NCBI RefSeq assembly: GCF_900129365.1
Contig: NZ_FQVM01000002.1
Coordinates: 114,950-178,949, forward strand
DNA: 64,000 nt
Source of the DNA: Clostridium fallax
GTDB taxonomy: Bacteria > Bacillota > Clostridia > Clostridiales > Clostridiaceae
Direction of reading: 5' to 3'
Shown here: piece after piece, positions 26,919-36,721 of the stretch
Layout: every line of letters begins with the position of its first letter
How positions within the stretch are numbered: position 1 is the first letter of the stretch
Position numbers and translations under genes: made by a program
The notes under the pieces: generated by a model
The model's input: only the letters and a program-made list of their open reading frames with translations
Told to the model about the DNA's origin: nothing
The model's database searches: none

Positions 26919-28133
26919 GTGGAAGAGGATAAAAAGAATACGAAAGTGAGCTTTTTAAAGAAAAATAAAAATACAAATGAAAATAATGATGAAGGTGTTA
27001 TAAATTTTAAACAAACAAGAGGCAAAGGAAAAAGAATCAAGTATGCAACATTGATTACTATTATAGTAGCAATTTCTACTTTTTCTGGAGCTGTTGCTGG
27101 CGGAGTTATAGTTGAGAAAAGGTATGGATTAAAACTTCAAGATGAGAATAAAACAATATTTCAAATAGTAGATACAAGAAAGGGGTCACAAGCTCTTAGA
27201 GATAATCAATTAACAAGAGCTATAAGTAAGGTAGCACCTTCTGTTGTAACTATTAGTGATAACGAGGAAAATATATTAAAAGGTGAAAATTCCTGTAGTG
27301 GAATTATATTTAGAGAAGATGGATATTTACTTACAAGTTATTCAGCTATATCAAAGCTAAATAATATAGTAGTTAAATTACCAGGAATAGGATCTAAACC
27401 CTTTAATGGAAAACTTATAGGATATGATGAAGCTTCTGATTTAGCAGTAATAAAAATCGATGCAGATAGATTAAATGCTATAAAATGTGCAGAAAAAGAT
27501 AGTGCAAGAGAGGGAGAGGTCGTATTAGCTATAGGGAATAATGTAGGTAATGAATATGTAGGTTTTGTAACTTCTGGTATAGTAACATGTACTAATAAAA
27601 TTATAGAAGTAGGAAAATCTGATTCTGCAGATAAAAAAAATTATAAAACAATTCAGTCTAACGCCATAGTTAATAAGGAAAATAACGGTGGTGTTCTTGC
27701 TGATGTAAATGGAGAAATCTTAGGAGTTAACAGTACTTTTTTAACTGAAAAATATTCTAGTGAAGGATTAAGTTTGTCTATAGATATAAGTGAATGTAAA
27801 AATATTGTTGAGTCAATAATAAAATTTGGAGAAGTTAAGAGAGCTGTTTTAGGATTTGAAGGAGCTGATGTGAATAAAACAGAGAACTCTAATATAGAAG
27901 GGGTCTATGTTCAAACAATAAATCCAGATAGCAGTGCAGGAAGGGCAGGTTTAAGACCTACTGATATAATAATAGAGCTAGATGGAAAAAAAATTAGAGG
28001 CTTAGATGATATTATTAATATATTATCAAATCATAAGGCAGGAGATACCTTAAGTTGTAAGATTATAAGAAATGGGGATATTCAAAATATTAGTATTCCT
28101 TTATTAGACAATGATGAAAATATCAAACAATAG
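26919..28133 (+). CDS. Degenerate HtrA-like membrane protein with PDZ (likely pseudoprotease)
   Basis: HtrA/DegP-like architecture: a cytoplasmic charged tail (1-40), one membrane segment (about 43-65), a trypsin-like domain (about 90-300) and a PDZ domain (about 308-395, GVYVQTINPDSSAGRAGLRPTDII). Aligned by eye to active HtrA, the catalytic His of LTNNHV is Ser142 (LLTSYSAI), Asp174 is kept (SDLAVIKI), and the catalytic Ser of GNSGG is Asn256 (ENNGG). It therefore should not cut peptides by the usual mechanism. The frame is intact, with a good GGAGGTG ribosome site and GTG start, so it is not a decayed gene. It is the third gene of the two-component operon. A substrate-binding sensor or adaptor role is inference. 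Confidence 0.85.
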   Translation: MEEDKKNTKVSFLKKNKNTNENNDEGVINFKQTRGKGKRIKYATLITIIVAISTFSGAVAGGVIVEKRYGLKLQDENKTIFQIVDTRKGSQALRDNQLTRAISKVAPSVVTISDNEENILKGENSCSGIIFREDGYLLTSYSAISKLNNIVVKLPGIGSKPFNGKLIGYDEASDLAVIKIDADRLNAIKCAEKDSAREGEVVLAIGNNVGNEYVGFVTSGIVTCTNKIIEVGKSDSADKKNYKTIQSNAIVNKENNGGVLADVNGEILGVNSTFLTEKYSSEGLSLSIDISECKNIVESIIKFGEVKRAVLGFEGADVNKTENSNIEGVYVQTINPDSSAGRAGLRPTDIIIELDGKKIRGLDDIINILSNHKAGDTLSCKIIRNGDIQNISIPLLDNDENIKQ

Positions 28134-28164
28134 GGTTATTATTAAATAATACTTTTAATTTAAG

Positions 28165-28225
28165 ATAGAAACATTATCAAATTTTACATAATCAATATGA
28201 TTTGGTAGTGTTTCTATTTATTTTT
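28165..28225 (+). terminator. Terminator after the HtrA-like gene
   Basis: ATAGAAACATTATCAAAT pairs, with a few mismatches, with ATTTGGTAGTGTTTCTAT and is followed by TTATTTTT. Confidence 0.7.
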
Positions 28226-28390
28226 CATTAATATAGTATTAATTTAAATAAATTTATAAAATTTTAAGTGGAAAATAATGATATTTATTAACATATACAT
28301 AAAATTTTGTTTTAATTAAAGAAAATAGTATTATAATAATTATATGATTTTATTAGAATTTAAAAGTTATAGTTATTATGGAGGTAATAT

Positions 28391-28957
28391 ATGTATTTAA
28401 TAGTTGGGCTAGGAAACCCAGGAAAACAATATGAAGGAACAAGACACAATATTGGATTTGATGCTATTGATTATTTAGCAAATAAGTATAATATTGATAT
28501 AAATAGGGAAAAATTTAAAGGTGTATATGGAGAAGGATTAATTGGAACAAGCAAAGTAATTTTACTAAAGCCAACTACATATATGAACTTAAGTGGAGAA
28601 AGTATAAGAGAAGTTGTGAATTTTTACAAATTAGAAGAAGAGGAGATAATAGTCATATATGATGATATTAGTCTTCCAGTAGGAAAAATGAGAATAAGGC
28701 CAAAGGGAAGTGCTGGAGGTCATAATGGTATAAAAAGTATTATAGGAAATATAGGAAGTGAAGTTTTCCCAAGAATAAAAATAGGTGTAGGACAACCACA
28801 GCATGATTTAGTTTCACATGTTTTAGGTAAATTTGAAGTTGAAGATAGAAAAATTTTAGAGAAAGTTTTACCAGCAGTTGGAGATGCTGTAGATTGTATT
28901 ATAAAAAAAGATGTAAAAAATGCTATGAATGAATTCAATGGATTTTCAGTAGAGTAA
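28391..28957 (+). CDS. pth: Peptidyl-tRNA hydrolase
   Basis: Recycles peptidyl-tRNA released from stalled ribosomes by cleaving the ester bond. Family motifs are VGLGNPGKQYEGTRHNIGFDAID (catalytic His in TRHN), KPTTYMNLSGES and the region PKGSAGGHNGIKSI. At 188 residues it is complete. The ribosome site GGAGGTAATAT precedes the ATG. It lies directly upstream of mfd (23-base gap), the standard pth-mfd order in Firmicutes. Confidence 0.97.
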   Translation: MYLIVGLGNPGKQYEGTRHNIGFDAIDYLANKYNIDINREKFKGVYGEGLIGTSKVILLKPTTYMNLSGESIREVVNFYKLEEEEIIVIYDDISLPVGKMRIRPKGSAGGHNGIKSIIGNIGSEVFPRIKIGVGQPQHDLVSHVLGKFEVEDRKILEKVLPAVGDAVDCIIKKDVKNAMNEFNGFSVE

Positions 28958-28980
28958 GTAGAGTTGAGGTGATGTTAGGA

Positions 28981-31900
28981 ATGAGGCTTGAAGGGCTTAT
29001 GGCACCTTTGAAAACTTATAATGGTTTTCAAGAAATAACTGATCATATAGGAAAAAATGACTATCCAATTTCTATAACTGGATTATCAGATTCAGGTAGA
29101 GATTATTTTATAAATGGTATATTTGAAGAAAATGATAAATCTATAGTTGTTGTAACTCATAATGATATAGAAGCTAGAAATTTTTATGAAGACTTATCAT
29201 TATACACAACAGAGGTATATTATTTTCCAACGAAGGAAATGGTATTTTATAATATAGACGCTATTTCTGGTGATGTTAGATGGGCTAGATTAAAAGTAAT
29301 TAATGAGATTTTAAATAATAAAAAGAAGAAAATAATTGTAACATCTATAGAAGCTTTTGCAGCATATTATACACCTATTAATCTTTTTAAAGATCATAGT
29401 TTTACAATAAAGATTGGAAAGGACTTAGATTTTAAAGAATTTTCAAAAAAATTAGTTGAAAGTGGCTATGAACGAATGGAAATAATAGATGGAAAAGGTC
29501 AATTTTCTATAAGGGGAGGAATAATGGATATATTTCCCCCTAATTCGTCATGTCCATATAGAATAGAGCTTTTTGGTGATGAAGTAGACTCCATAAGAAC
29601 CTTTAATATAGACAGTCAAAGAAGTATAGATAAAGTTAAAAAAATAGAAGTATTTGCAGCTAAAGAAATAGTTCTTTCTAAAGAATCTATAGATAGAGCC
29701 ATAAGCAAAATGGAAGATGAATTAAATCAAATTATAACAACTAGAGACAATACAGATGTAGTTGAAAGAATTAGAGAGATAGTAAAAAATAATGTAGAAA
29801 ATCTAAAAGAAACTTGGACTTTTGAGACTATAGATAGCTATTTACCTTATTTTTTTGAAAAAGCATCTACTTTTTTTGATTATATAAAAGATTATATAAT
29901 GATAATTGATGATAGCAAAAGATGTAGTGGAAAGTTAGATAGTACTTTATATGAATTTCATCAAAACTATGAGGCTTTTCTTGAAAGAGGTAATATATTG
30001 CCTTCTCAAGGAAATCTTTTATTAAATAAAGAATCTATAATATCTAATATAGGTAATGGTAAGGTTTTACTTATAAATAGTCTTGATGATAATAATGATT
30101 TTATAAGGCCTATGGTTAAAAAGGAATTCCATCAAATTACATCTAATAATTATCAAGGTAACTTAGAACTTTTAATAGAAGATATAATAGAAAAAAAGAA
30201 AAAAGGATATAAAACTATTATATTAGCAGGTACAAGACCTAGAGGAGAAAGACTAGTAGATACTTTAAGAGACAGAGAAATAGAAAGCGTTTATAAGGAT
30301 AAAATAAATGAAATTAATTTTGGTGAAGTTGTAATAACCTTTGGTAATCAACTAAAGGGATTTGAATATCCTGATTTAAAACTTTGTGTTATTTCTGATA
30401 AAGAAGTATTTGGTGAAGCTAAAAGAAAAATTAAGAAGAAAAAAAATAATAAAAAAGGTGTAGCAAAGATTAAAACCTTTGCAGAATTAAATTTAGGAGA
30501 CTATGTTGTACATGTAAATCATGGAATTGGGGTATATAAGGGTATTAAGCAAATAGACTCCGCTGGACATAAAAGAGACTATTTAGATATTGAGTATGCA
30601 AAAGGTGATAAATTATATGTACCTGTTGATCAATTAGATTTAATTCAAAAATATATTGGTAGTGAAAGTAAACAGCCTAAAATAAATAAATTGGGTGGAA
30701 ATGATTGGAATAAAGCTAAAGCTAAAGTTAGAAAATCAATAAATGAAATAGCTAAAGATTTAGTTAAATTATATGCTACAAGATCTACTCTTAAAGGGTA
30801 TAAATTTTCAAAAGATACTCAGTGGCAAAGACAATTTGAAGACGAATTCCCATTTGAGGAAACACCAGATCAGTTAACTTCATTAGAAGAGATAAAGAAG
30901 GATATGGAATCAGACAAGGTTATGGATAGACTTCTTTGTGGAGATGTTGGTTATGGTAAAACAGAAGTAGCTGTAAGAGCTGCATTTAAAGCTGTTATGG
31001 AAGGCAAGCAGGTAGCTTTTTTAGTTCCTACAACAATACTTGCAGACCAACATTATAAAAATATGAAAAAAAGGTTTTCTGATTTTCCAGTAAAAATAGA
31101 AATGGTAAGTAGGTTTAAAACTGCCAAGGAGCAAAGAGAAATATTGAAATCTGTAAAAGAAGGAAATGTTGATATATTAATAGGAACGCATAGATTAGTT
31201 TCAAAGGATATAGATTTTAAGGACTTAGGATTATTAATAGTAGATGAAGAGCAAAGATTTGGAGTTACTCAAAAGGAAAAAATAAAAAATTTAAAAAAGA
31301 ATGTAGATGTATTGACTTTAAGTGCTACCCCTATACCAAGAACTCTTCACATGTCGTTAACTGGAGTTAGAAATATTTCTGTTATAGAAACTCCTCCAGA
31401 GGAAAGATATCCTATACAAACATATGTTGTAGAACAAAATGATCAATTAATAAGAGATGCTATATTAAGAGAAAAAAATAGAGGGGGACAAATATTCTTT
31501 GTTTATAATAGGGTAGAAACTATTCAAGAAATGGCAGAATACCTAAAAAATTTAGTGCCAGAGTGTAAAGTTACAATAGTACATGGACAGATGACGGAAA
31601 GACAATTAGAAAAAGAAATGATAGCTTTTATGAATGGCGATTATGACATACTATTGTGTACTACAATAATAGAAACTGGAATAGATATACCAAATGTTAA
31701 TACAATGATTGTTTATGATGCGGATAAAATGGGACTTTCTCAGCTTTATCAATTGAGAGGAAGAGTAGGAAGATCAAATAAAATTGCATATTCTTATTTC
31801 GTTTATAAAAAAGATAAAATCCTAACAGAAGTAGCGGAAAAAAGATTAAAAGCATTAAAAGATTTTACAGAATTAGGTTCTGGATTTAAAATAGCCATGA

Positions 31901-32493
31901 GAGATTTAGAAATAAGAGGCGCAGGTAATATGATGGGTTCTGCTCAACATGGTCATATGGCTGCTATAGGATATGATTTATATTGTAGAATGCTTGAAGA
32001 TACTATAAAGCTTATAAAGGGAGATATAGATAAGGAACCTGTAGAAACTACCATTGAATTAAAAGTGGATGCTTATATACCGTCAGAATATATTGAAGAT
32101 GAAATACAAAAGATAGAAATTTATAAAAAAATTGCTGCTATAGAAAGCTTAGAGGAGTATATAGATGTTAAAGAGGAATTAGAGGATAGATATTCAACAA
32201 TACCTCAACCAGTTTATAATCTTATGGATATAGCTTATATTAAGGCAAAGGCTAAGGAAATGGGAGTAGAAGAAATAAAAGAAAAAGGAAATGAAATTGT
32301 ATTCCAAATAGAAAGTAGAGAAAGAGTTAAAAATGATTTATTTAAGACACTCCTAGATCAATATAAAAATAAAATTTTGCTTAAGTTTGGAGAGAAACCA
32401 GCTTTTATATATAGACTAAAAGATGTTAAGAAAGAGGATCTGCTTTCAGAGCTTAAGGATCTAATAGATAATATTGTAAAATTAAACAAATAA
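28981..32493 (+). CDS. mfd: Transcription-repair coupling factor
   Basis: ATP-dependent DNA translocase that removes RNA polymerase stalled at lesions and recruits UvrA. From the N-terminus: the UvrB-like domains 1-2 (IRGGIMDIFPPNSSCPYRIELFGDEVDSIR), the RNA polymerase-interaction domain (LGDYVVHVNHGIGVYKG), helicase motifs GDVGYGKTEVA (Walker A), DEEQRFG (Walker B), SATPIPRTLHMS and QLRGRVGRS, and the C-terminal TRCF domain. ATG at 28981 is placed eight bases after GAGGTGA; two earlier start codons overlap that site. At 1170 residues it has the usual length. Confidence 0.97.
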   Translation: MRLEGLMAPLKTYNGFQEITDHIGKNDYPISITGLSDSGRDYFINGIFEENDKSIVVVTHNDIEARNFYEDLSLYTTEVYYFPTKEMVFYNIDAISGDVRWARLKVINEILNNKKKKIIVTSIEAFAAYYTPINLFKDHSFTIKIGKDLDFKEFSKKLVESGYERMEIIDGKGQFSIRGGIMDIFPPNSSCPYRIELFGDEVDSIRTFNIDSQRSIDKVKKIEVFAAKEIVLSKESIDRAISKMEDELNQIITTRDNTDVVERIREIVKNNVENLKETWTFETIDSYLPYFFEKASTFFDYIKDYIMIIDDSKRCSGKLDSTLYEFHQNYEAFLERGNILPSQGNLLLNKESIISNIGNGKVLLINSLDDNNDFIRPMVKKEFHQITSNNYQGNLELLIEDIIEKKKKGYKTIILAGTRPRGERLVDTLRDREIESVYKDKINEINFGEVVITFGNQLKGFEYPDLKLCVISDKEVFGEAKRKIKKKKNNKKGVAKIKTFAELNLGDYVVHVNHGIGVYKGIKQIDSAGHKRDYLDIEYAKGDKLYVPVDQLDLIQKYIGSESKQPKINKLGGNDWNKAKAKVRKSINEIAKDLVKLYATRSTLKGYKFSKDTQWQRQFEDEFPFEETPDQLTSLEEIKKDMESDKVMDRLLCGDVGYGKTEVAVRAAFKAVMEGKQVAFLVPTTILADQHYKNMKKRFSDFPVKIEMVSRFKTAKEQREILKSVKEGNVDILIGTHRLVSKDIDFKDLGLLIVDEEQRFGVTQKEKIKNLKKNVDVLTLSATPIPRTLHMSLTGVRNISVIETPPEERYPIQTYVVEQNDQLIRDAILREKNRGGQIFFVYNRVETIQEMAEYLKNLVPECKVTIVHGQMTERQLEKEMIAFMNGDYDILLCTTIIETGIDIPNVNTMIVYDADKMGLSQLYQLRGRVGRSNKIAYSYFVYKKDKILTEVAEKRLKALKDFTELGSGFKIAMRDLEIRGAGNMMGSAQHGHMAAIGYDLYCRMLEDTIKLIKGDIDKEPVETTIELKVDAYIPSEYIEDEIQKIEIYKKIAAIESLEEYIDVKEELEDRYSTIPQPVYNLMDIAYIKAKAKEMGVEEIKEKGNEIVFQIESRERVKNDLFKTLLDQYKNKILLKFGEKPAFIYRLKDVKKEDLLSELKDLIDNIVKLNK

Positions 32494-32588
32494 ATTGAAA
32501 TTAATTATTTATATTGATATACTAAATATTGTTTAGGGAAAATTAGGGGTATTATTATAAAATAAATAAGAAAAGCGAGGGAATAACA

Positions 32589-33599
32589 GTGAAAAAAGTA
32601 AAAGGCTTAATAGGTGCCGCGATGGTAGCTGTTTTTGCATTTTCTTTAGCAGGATGCAAAATGATACAAAAAACTCCAGAGGCTATAAAAAATACAGTAG
32701 TAGCTAAATTAGACGGACAAAAAATAACATTAGGTGAAGTTGATGATAAAATGCCAGGAGTTATTAGTCAAATAAAACAAAAATATGGAGACAATTATGC
32801 TTCAAATGAAGAGGCTGTTAAAGCATTAGCTAATCAGAGAAAAACTACTTTAGATAATATGGTTATGGAAGATGTTCTTGTAAAAGAAGCTGAAAAGTTA
32901 AAGTTAGTTCCATCAGATGAAGAATTAAATAAAGAAGTAGATCAAAAGATTGAAGATTTAAAAAAGATTTATGGAACTGAAGAAGCTTATAATAAAGCTG
33001 TAGAGAGTGCTGGCTATAATAATGATACCTTAAAAGATTTTTTAAAGAAACAAATAATAGCACAAAAGGCTATGGATTATGCAGTTAAAGATGTAGATGT
33101 AACTGATGAAGATGTTCAAAAATATTATGATACTAATAAGGACTCTCAATTTACAGAAAAGCCTGGTGCCAATTTATCACACATCTTAGTAAAAACAGAA
33201 GATGAAGCTAAAGATATAAAGAATCAATTAGATAATGGAGCAGATTTTGCATCATTAGCTAAAAAATACGGTACAGATGGAACAAAAGATAATGGGGGCT
33301 CATTAGGATTTGTAGAGTATGATTCACAAAATTATGATAAAGATTTCTTAGCAGCAGCTAAAAATCTTAGTGAAGGACAAATTTCTGAACCAGTTAAAAC
33401 TCAATTTGGATGGCATATAATAAAAGCTACAAACATAAGAAAAGATGCAAAAGTAACACCATTTGATGATGTTAAGAGTAAAATAAAAGAGTTCTTAACT
33501 AATCAAAAGAAGAGTGAGACATTTAAGAAAACTTATGATGAATGGAAAAAAGAACTTGGTGTTCAAGTCTATGATGATAAATTAAACGAAGTATATTAA
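32589..33599 (+). CDS. prsA: PrsA-like peptidyl-prolyl isomerase lipoprotein
   Basis: Extracytoplasmic foldase anchored by lipid: signal peptide with lipobox FSLAGC (Cys about residue 23), SurA-like N-terminal helical region (35-180), and a parvulin domain (about 190-290, ANLSHILVKTEDEAKDIKNQL, then GGSLGFVEY and FGWHIIKAT). It assists folding of secreted proteins outside the membrane. The start is GTG, and the ribosome site is GCGAGGGAAT. At 336 residues it is normal for clostridial PrsA. It follows mfd by 95 bases and has its own terminator. Confidence 0.94.
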   Translation: MKKVKGLIGAAMVAVFAFSLAGCKMIQKTPEAIKNTVVAKLDGQKITLGEVDDKMPGVISQIKQKYGDNYASNEEAVKALANQRKTTLDNMVMEDVLVKEAEKLKLVPSDEELNKEVDQKIEDLKKIYGTEEAYNKAVESAGYNNDTLKDFLKKQIIAQKAMDYAVKDVDVTDEDVQKYYDTNKDSQFTEKPGANLSHILVKTEDEAKDIKNQLDNGADFASLAKKYGTDGTKDNGGSLGFVEYDSQNYDKDFLAAAKNLSEGQISEPVKTQFGWHIIKATNIRKDAKVTPFDDVKSKIKEFLTNQKKSETFKKTYDEWKKELGVQVYDDKLNEVY

Positions 33600-33613
33600 A
33601 ATTAATAAAAATT

Positions 33614-33666
33614 AAAAGAAGCTATATTTAATGAATTGTTAAATTTTCATTAATATAGCTTCTTTT
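33614..33666 (+). terminator. Terminator after prsA
   Basis: AAAAGAAGCTATATT pairs with AATATAGCTTCTTTT, with extra pairs inside around the loop. Confidence 0.9.
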
Positions 33667-33991
33667 GTTTTAATTTAATGGGCATATATGTATAAGTGTT
33701 TTAAGAATATTCATTAAAAAATAATAATTAATCAATAAAAATATAGTGATAGAATTACATAAATTACAAAATAATATAAAGATAGTTAAAATAGATATTA
33801 TTTTGAAACTAAAAACTATAAAAAACTATAAAATTTTTTCTGTAAAATTACCAAAGAAGGAAAATGGAATAGTTGTTGTAAATGATTAAAGAGTTATAAT
33901 TTTCATATATGGATTATTAATATATCTAATTGGCCAAATAGTTATATTAAGTTTTAATAAAATTTAAATTGAACTAATTGGAGGAATTAAA
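33667..33991 (+). promoter_or_regulatory. Leader gap with putative hdcA promoter
   Basis: A gene-free stretch of about 325 bases. A possible promoter is -35 TTGTTG (33873-33878) and -10 TATAAT (33895-33900) with a 16-base spacer, about 90 bases before hdcA. I see no terminator or known riboswitch between it and the start codon, so any acid or histidine control cannot be read from the sequence. Confidence 0.45.
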
Positions 33992-34954
33992 ATGAATAGA
34001 AATCTTGAAGAAAAAAGAAATAGGACAATAGCAGTGGGTCCTAATAAGAATAGAAAAATAAGAGCTCCTAAAATCGACAAGACAGCTATAAGTCCATATA
34101 ATCGTTATTGTGATGGATATGGAATGCCAGGAGCTTATGGAAATGGTTATGTATCAGTTCTTAAGGTATCAGTTGGTACTGTTAAAAAAACAGATGATAC
34201 ATTATTAGATGGTATAGTTTCATATGATAGAGCAGAGATTAATGATGCTTATGTTGGTCAAATTAATATGCTAACAGCTTCATCATTTTGTGGAGTTGCA
34301 GGACAAGTTTGGGGTCATGATTTAGCAACACATGAATCAATAGAAAATAATGAAATAGAACCACTTTTTGAAATGACTCAATTTGATGGAACTCCTCTTA
34401 AAGTTTATGATGCAAAACCATTATTAGAAGCTGGTATTGAACTTTTTGGTACTGAAAAGAATAGACGTTTTACAACAGCACCAGGAGCTCATGTAATATG
34501 TGCAAATAAAAGTGCTACATCTTATAGACCTAAAGAAAACAGACCACTAAAAGATGGTGAATCATATGGAGTATGGTCATTCATAGCATTATCATTATCA
34601 AATGATAGAGATCATTGTGCAGACTTATTTATAGAAGATGCAGGTCTTTGGACAAAGAATGATAATCCGGAAGATTTAAAGAAATTTTTGGAAGATCATA
34701 GAAAAGCTGTTGCTTGGTCAGTTGTAGAATGTGGTAAAGACTCTCATGTACTTTTTGAAAGAACATATATTGGATTTGCATATGTAATAATGAAACCAGG
34801 AGAAATAGGAAATGCTTTAACTTGTGCACCATATGTAACATTAGCAAGAGATGCAGTTCCAGAAAGTGGATTCCCAAGTTTAAATCAAATAACTCTTTCA
34901 GAATGGTTAGAAGATATGAAGTTTGATTCTTTAACAGGATACAATAAAAAATAA
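33992..34954 (+). CDS. hdcA: Pyruvoyl-dependent histidine decarboxylase proenzyme
   Basis: Converts histidine to histamine and CO2, consuming a proton inside the cell. It is the Gram-positive pyruvoyl type, not the PLP type: the proenzyme splits itself between Ser97 and Ser98 in LTASSFCG, giving a beta chain and an alpha chain whose first Ser becomes the pyruvoyl cofactor. At 320 residues it matches the length I recall for the C. perfringens enzyme. The strong ribosome site GGAGGAATTAAA precedes the ATG. An amino acid antiporter follows 40 bases later. Together they would form a histidine/histamine acid-resistance pair. It is inserted in a block otherwise conserved with Bacillus. Confidence 0.95.
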   Translation: MNRNLEEKRNRTIAVGPNKNRKIRAPKIDKTAISPYNRYCDGYGMPGAYGNGYVSVLKVSVGTVKKTDDTLLDGIVSYDRAEINDAYVGQINMLTASSFCGVAGQVWGHDLATHESIENNEIEPLFEMTQFDGTPLKVYDAKPLLEAGIELFGTEKNRRFTTAPGAHVICANKSATSYRPKENRPLKDGESYGVWSFIALSLSNDRDHCADLFIEDAGLWTKNDNPEDLKKFLEDHRKAVAWSVVECGKDSHVLFERTYIGFAYVIMKPGEIGNALTCAPYVTLARDAVPESGFPSLNQITLSEWLEDMKFDSLTGYNKK

Positions 34955-34994
34955 TATTGAAAACTTTTACTATAAAACTTAGGAGGTCTTACTT

Positions 34995-36476
34995 ATGAGC
35001 GACAAAAGTAGTTGCAATAATAGTAGTAACCGTAGTGAAAGTAGAAAATTAGGTGTAATTGCCCTTGCAGGTGTAGTAATAAGTGCTATGATGGGTGGAG
35101 GTGTATATAACCTTCCTCAAAATATGGCCCAAAATGCTTCAGCTGGAGCAATTTTAATTGCATGGATTGTAACCGGTATTGGTATGTGGTTTATAGCGAA
35201 TACATTTAGAATTTTAGCAGCAGCAAGACCAGATGCTACAACAGGTATATATACATATGGAGAACTTGGATTTGGAAAATTTACAGGTTTTTTAATGGCT
35301 TGGGGATATTGGATTTGTAACTGTTTTGCTAATGTAGGTTATGCAGTTCTTTTAATGGATTCCCTAAATTATTTTTTTCCACCATATTTTAAAGGTGGAA
35401 ATAATATATTATCAATTGCATGTGGTTCATTAGTCCTTTGGATTATATATTTTGTAGTTTTAGCTGGTGTTAAACAAGCTAGTTTTTTAAATATTATAGG
35501 AACAATAGGTAAATTAGTACCATTAGCTATATTTTTGTTATTAGTAGTTATTGCTTTTAAAACTTCAATTTTCTTTACAGATTTTTGGGGGTTAAAAACT
35601 GTAGTTAAGGTACATGATACTGCTTTAGGTGGTCTTTTACCTCAAGTTAAAAGTACAATGCTTGTAACTCTTTGGGTATTTACAGGAATAGAAGGAGCTG
35701 TAGTTGTATCAGGAAGAGCTAAATCACAAAAAGATGTTGGTAAAGCAACCTTTTTAGGATTTTTAACTTGTCTTTTATTGTATACAGCACTTTCACTCCT
35801 ACCATTAGGTATTTATTCTCAAGGAGAAATATCAAAAATGGCACCACCATCAACAGCAGCTATATTGATGGATCTTATTGGAAAATTGGGAAGCATAATA
35901 ATGAATCTTGGAGTCATTATTGCAATTTTAAGTTCATGGTTAATTTGGACTGTAATGCTTTCAGAGCTTCCTTTTGCAGCAGCTCAAGGAGGAACATTTC
36001 CTAAGATATTTACAAAGGAAAATAAGAATGAGTCACCTTCATTTTCACTATTTGCATCTACTATTGTTATGCAAATAATATTAATTCTTGTTCATTTTGC
36101 AGGCAATGCTTGGAATATGATGTTAAGTATAACAAGTGTTATGGCATTACCTTGTTATCTTGTTTCAACACTATATTTATTTAAAATAGCATATAAAAAT
36201 TATCAATATCCAAGTGATATATTTGCAGGTCGTAAATATGCTATAGTTACAGGAATACTTGGATCATTGTATGGAATTTGGCTTATATATGCAGCTGGAT
36301 TAAATTACTTATTAATAGCTATTTTAATTTATGCTATAGGAATTCCTGTATTTATGAAGGCTAGAAAAGAAACAGATTCTAGCAAACCTGAATTTACAAA
36401 GGTTGAGAAATACGGAGCTATTGCTTTGATTATAGTTGGTGTAATTGCTTTAGTATATTTATTTAAATTTATGTAG
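34995..36476 (+). CDS. APC-family antiporter, probable histidine/histamine exchanger
   Basis: Membrane transporter of the basic amino acid/polyamine antiporter family: 493 residues, about twelve hydrophobic segments, with the N-terminal APC signature GVVISAMMGGGVYNLPQNMA and the Glu-containing WVFTGIEGAVVVSGRAKSQKDVG. The ribosome site AGGAGGTCTTACTT precedes the ATG. It is the second gene after hdcA, with no terminator between. Exchange of histidine for histamine is inferred from that position and from hdcA/hdcP pairs in lactic acid bacteria. The substrate is not provable from sequence; arginine/ornithine-type carriers are close relatives. Confidence 0.85.
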   Translation: MSDKSSCNNSSNRSESRKLGVIALAGVVISAMMGGGVYNLPQNMAQNASAGAILIAWIVTGIGMWFIANTFRILAAARPDATTGIYTYGELGFGKFTGFLMAWGYWICNCFANVGYAVLLMDSLNYFFPPYFKGGNNILSIACGSLVLWIIYFVVLAGVKQASFLNIIGTIGKLVPLAIFLLLVVIAFKTSIFFTDFWGLKTVVKVHDTALGGLLPQVKSTMLVTLWVFTGIEGAVVVSGRAKSQKDVGKATFLGFLTCLLLYTALSLLPLGIYSQGEISKMAPPSTAAILMDLIGKLGSIIMNLGVIIAILSSWLIWTVMLSELPFAAAQGGTFPKIFTKENKNESPSFSLFASTIVMQIILILVHFAGNAWNMMLSITSVMALPCYLVSTLYLFKIAYKNYQYPSDIFAGRKYAIVTGILGSLYGIWLIYAAGLNYLLIAILIYAIGIPVFMKARKETDSSKPEFTKVEKYGAIALIIVGVIALVYLFKFM

Positions 36477-36511
36477 TGATTTTTATTAAAATATTAAAAA
36501 ATACAAGATAT

Positions 36512-36548
36512 AAAAATAGAGCTAATTTTTAGCTCTATTTTTATTTTT
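36512..36548 (+). terminator. Terminator of the hdcA operon
   Basis: AAAAATAGAGCTAA pairs with TTAGCTCTATTTTT around a TTT loop and is followed by more T. Confidence 0.92.
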
Positions 36549-36721
36549 TTATTAAAAAAAATAAATTGTTATCTACATGTTTTTAAAAAGGATATCTTAA
36601 AATAATTTGGATTAAATATATTTAAGTGATAAATATAACCATACTGTGTATAAAATTTCTAATCTGAAAAATACTATTAATACAAGAATTAAATTGTTTA
36701 GAAACAAAGGAGGAGTAGTTA

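Noticed and set aside
26919..28133. Calling the HtrA-like gene an active serine protease or a pseudogene
   Set aside because: The catalytic His and Ser are replaced, so activity is unlikely. The frame, start signals and PDZ domain are intact, so gene decay is also unlikely.
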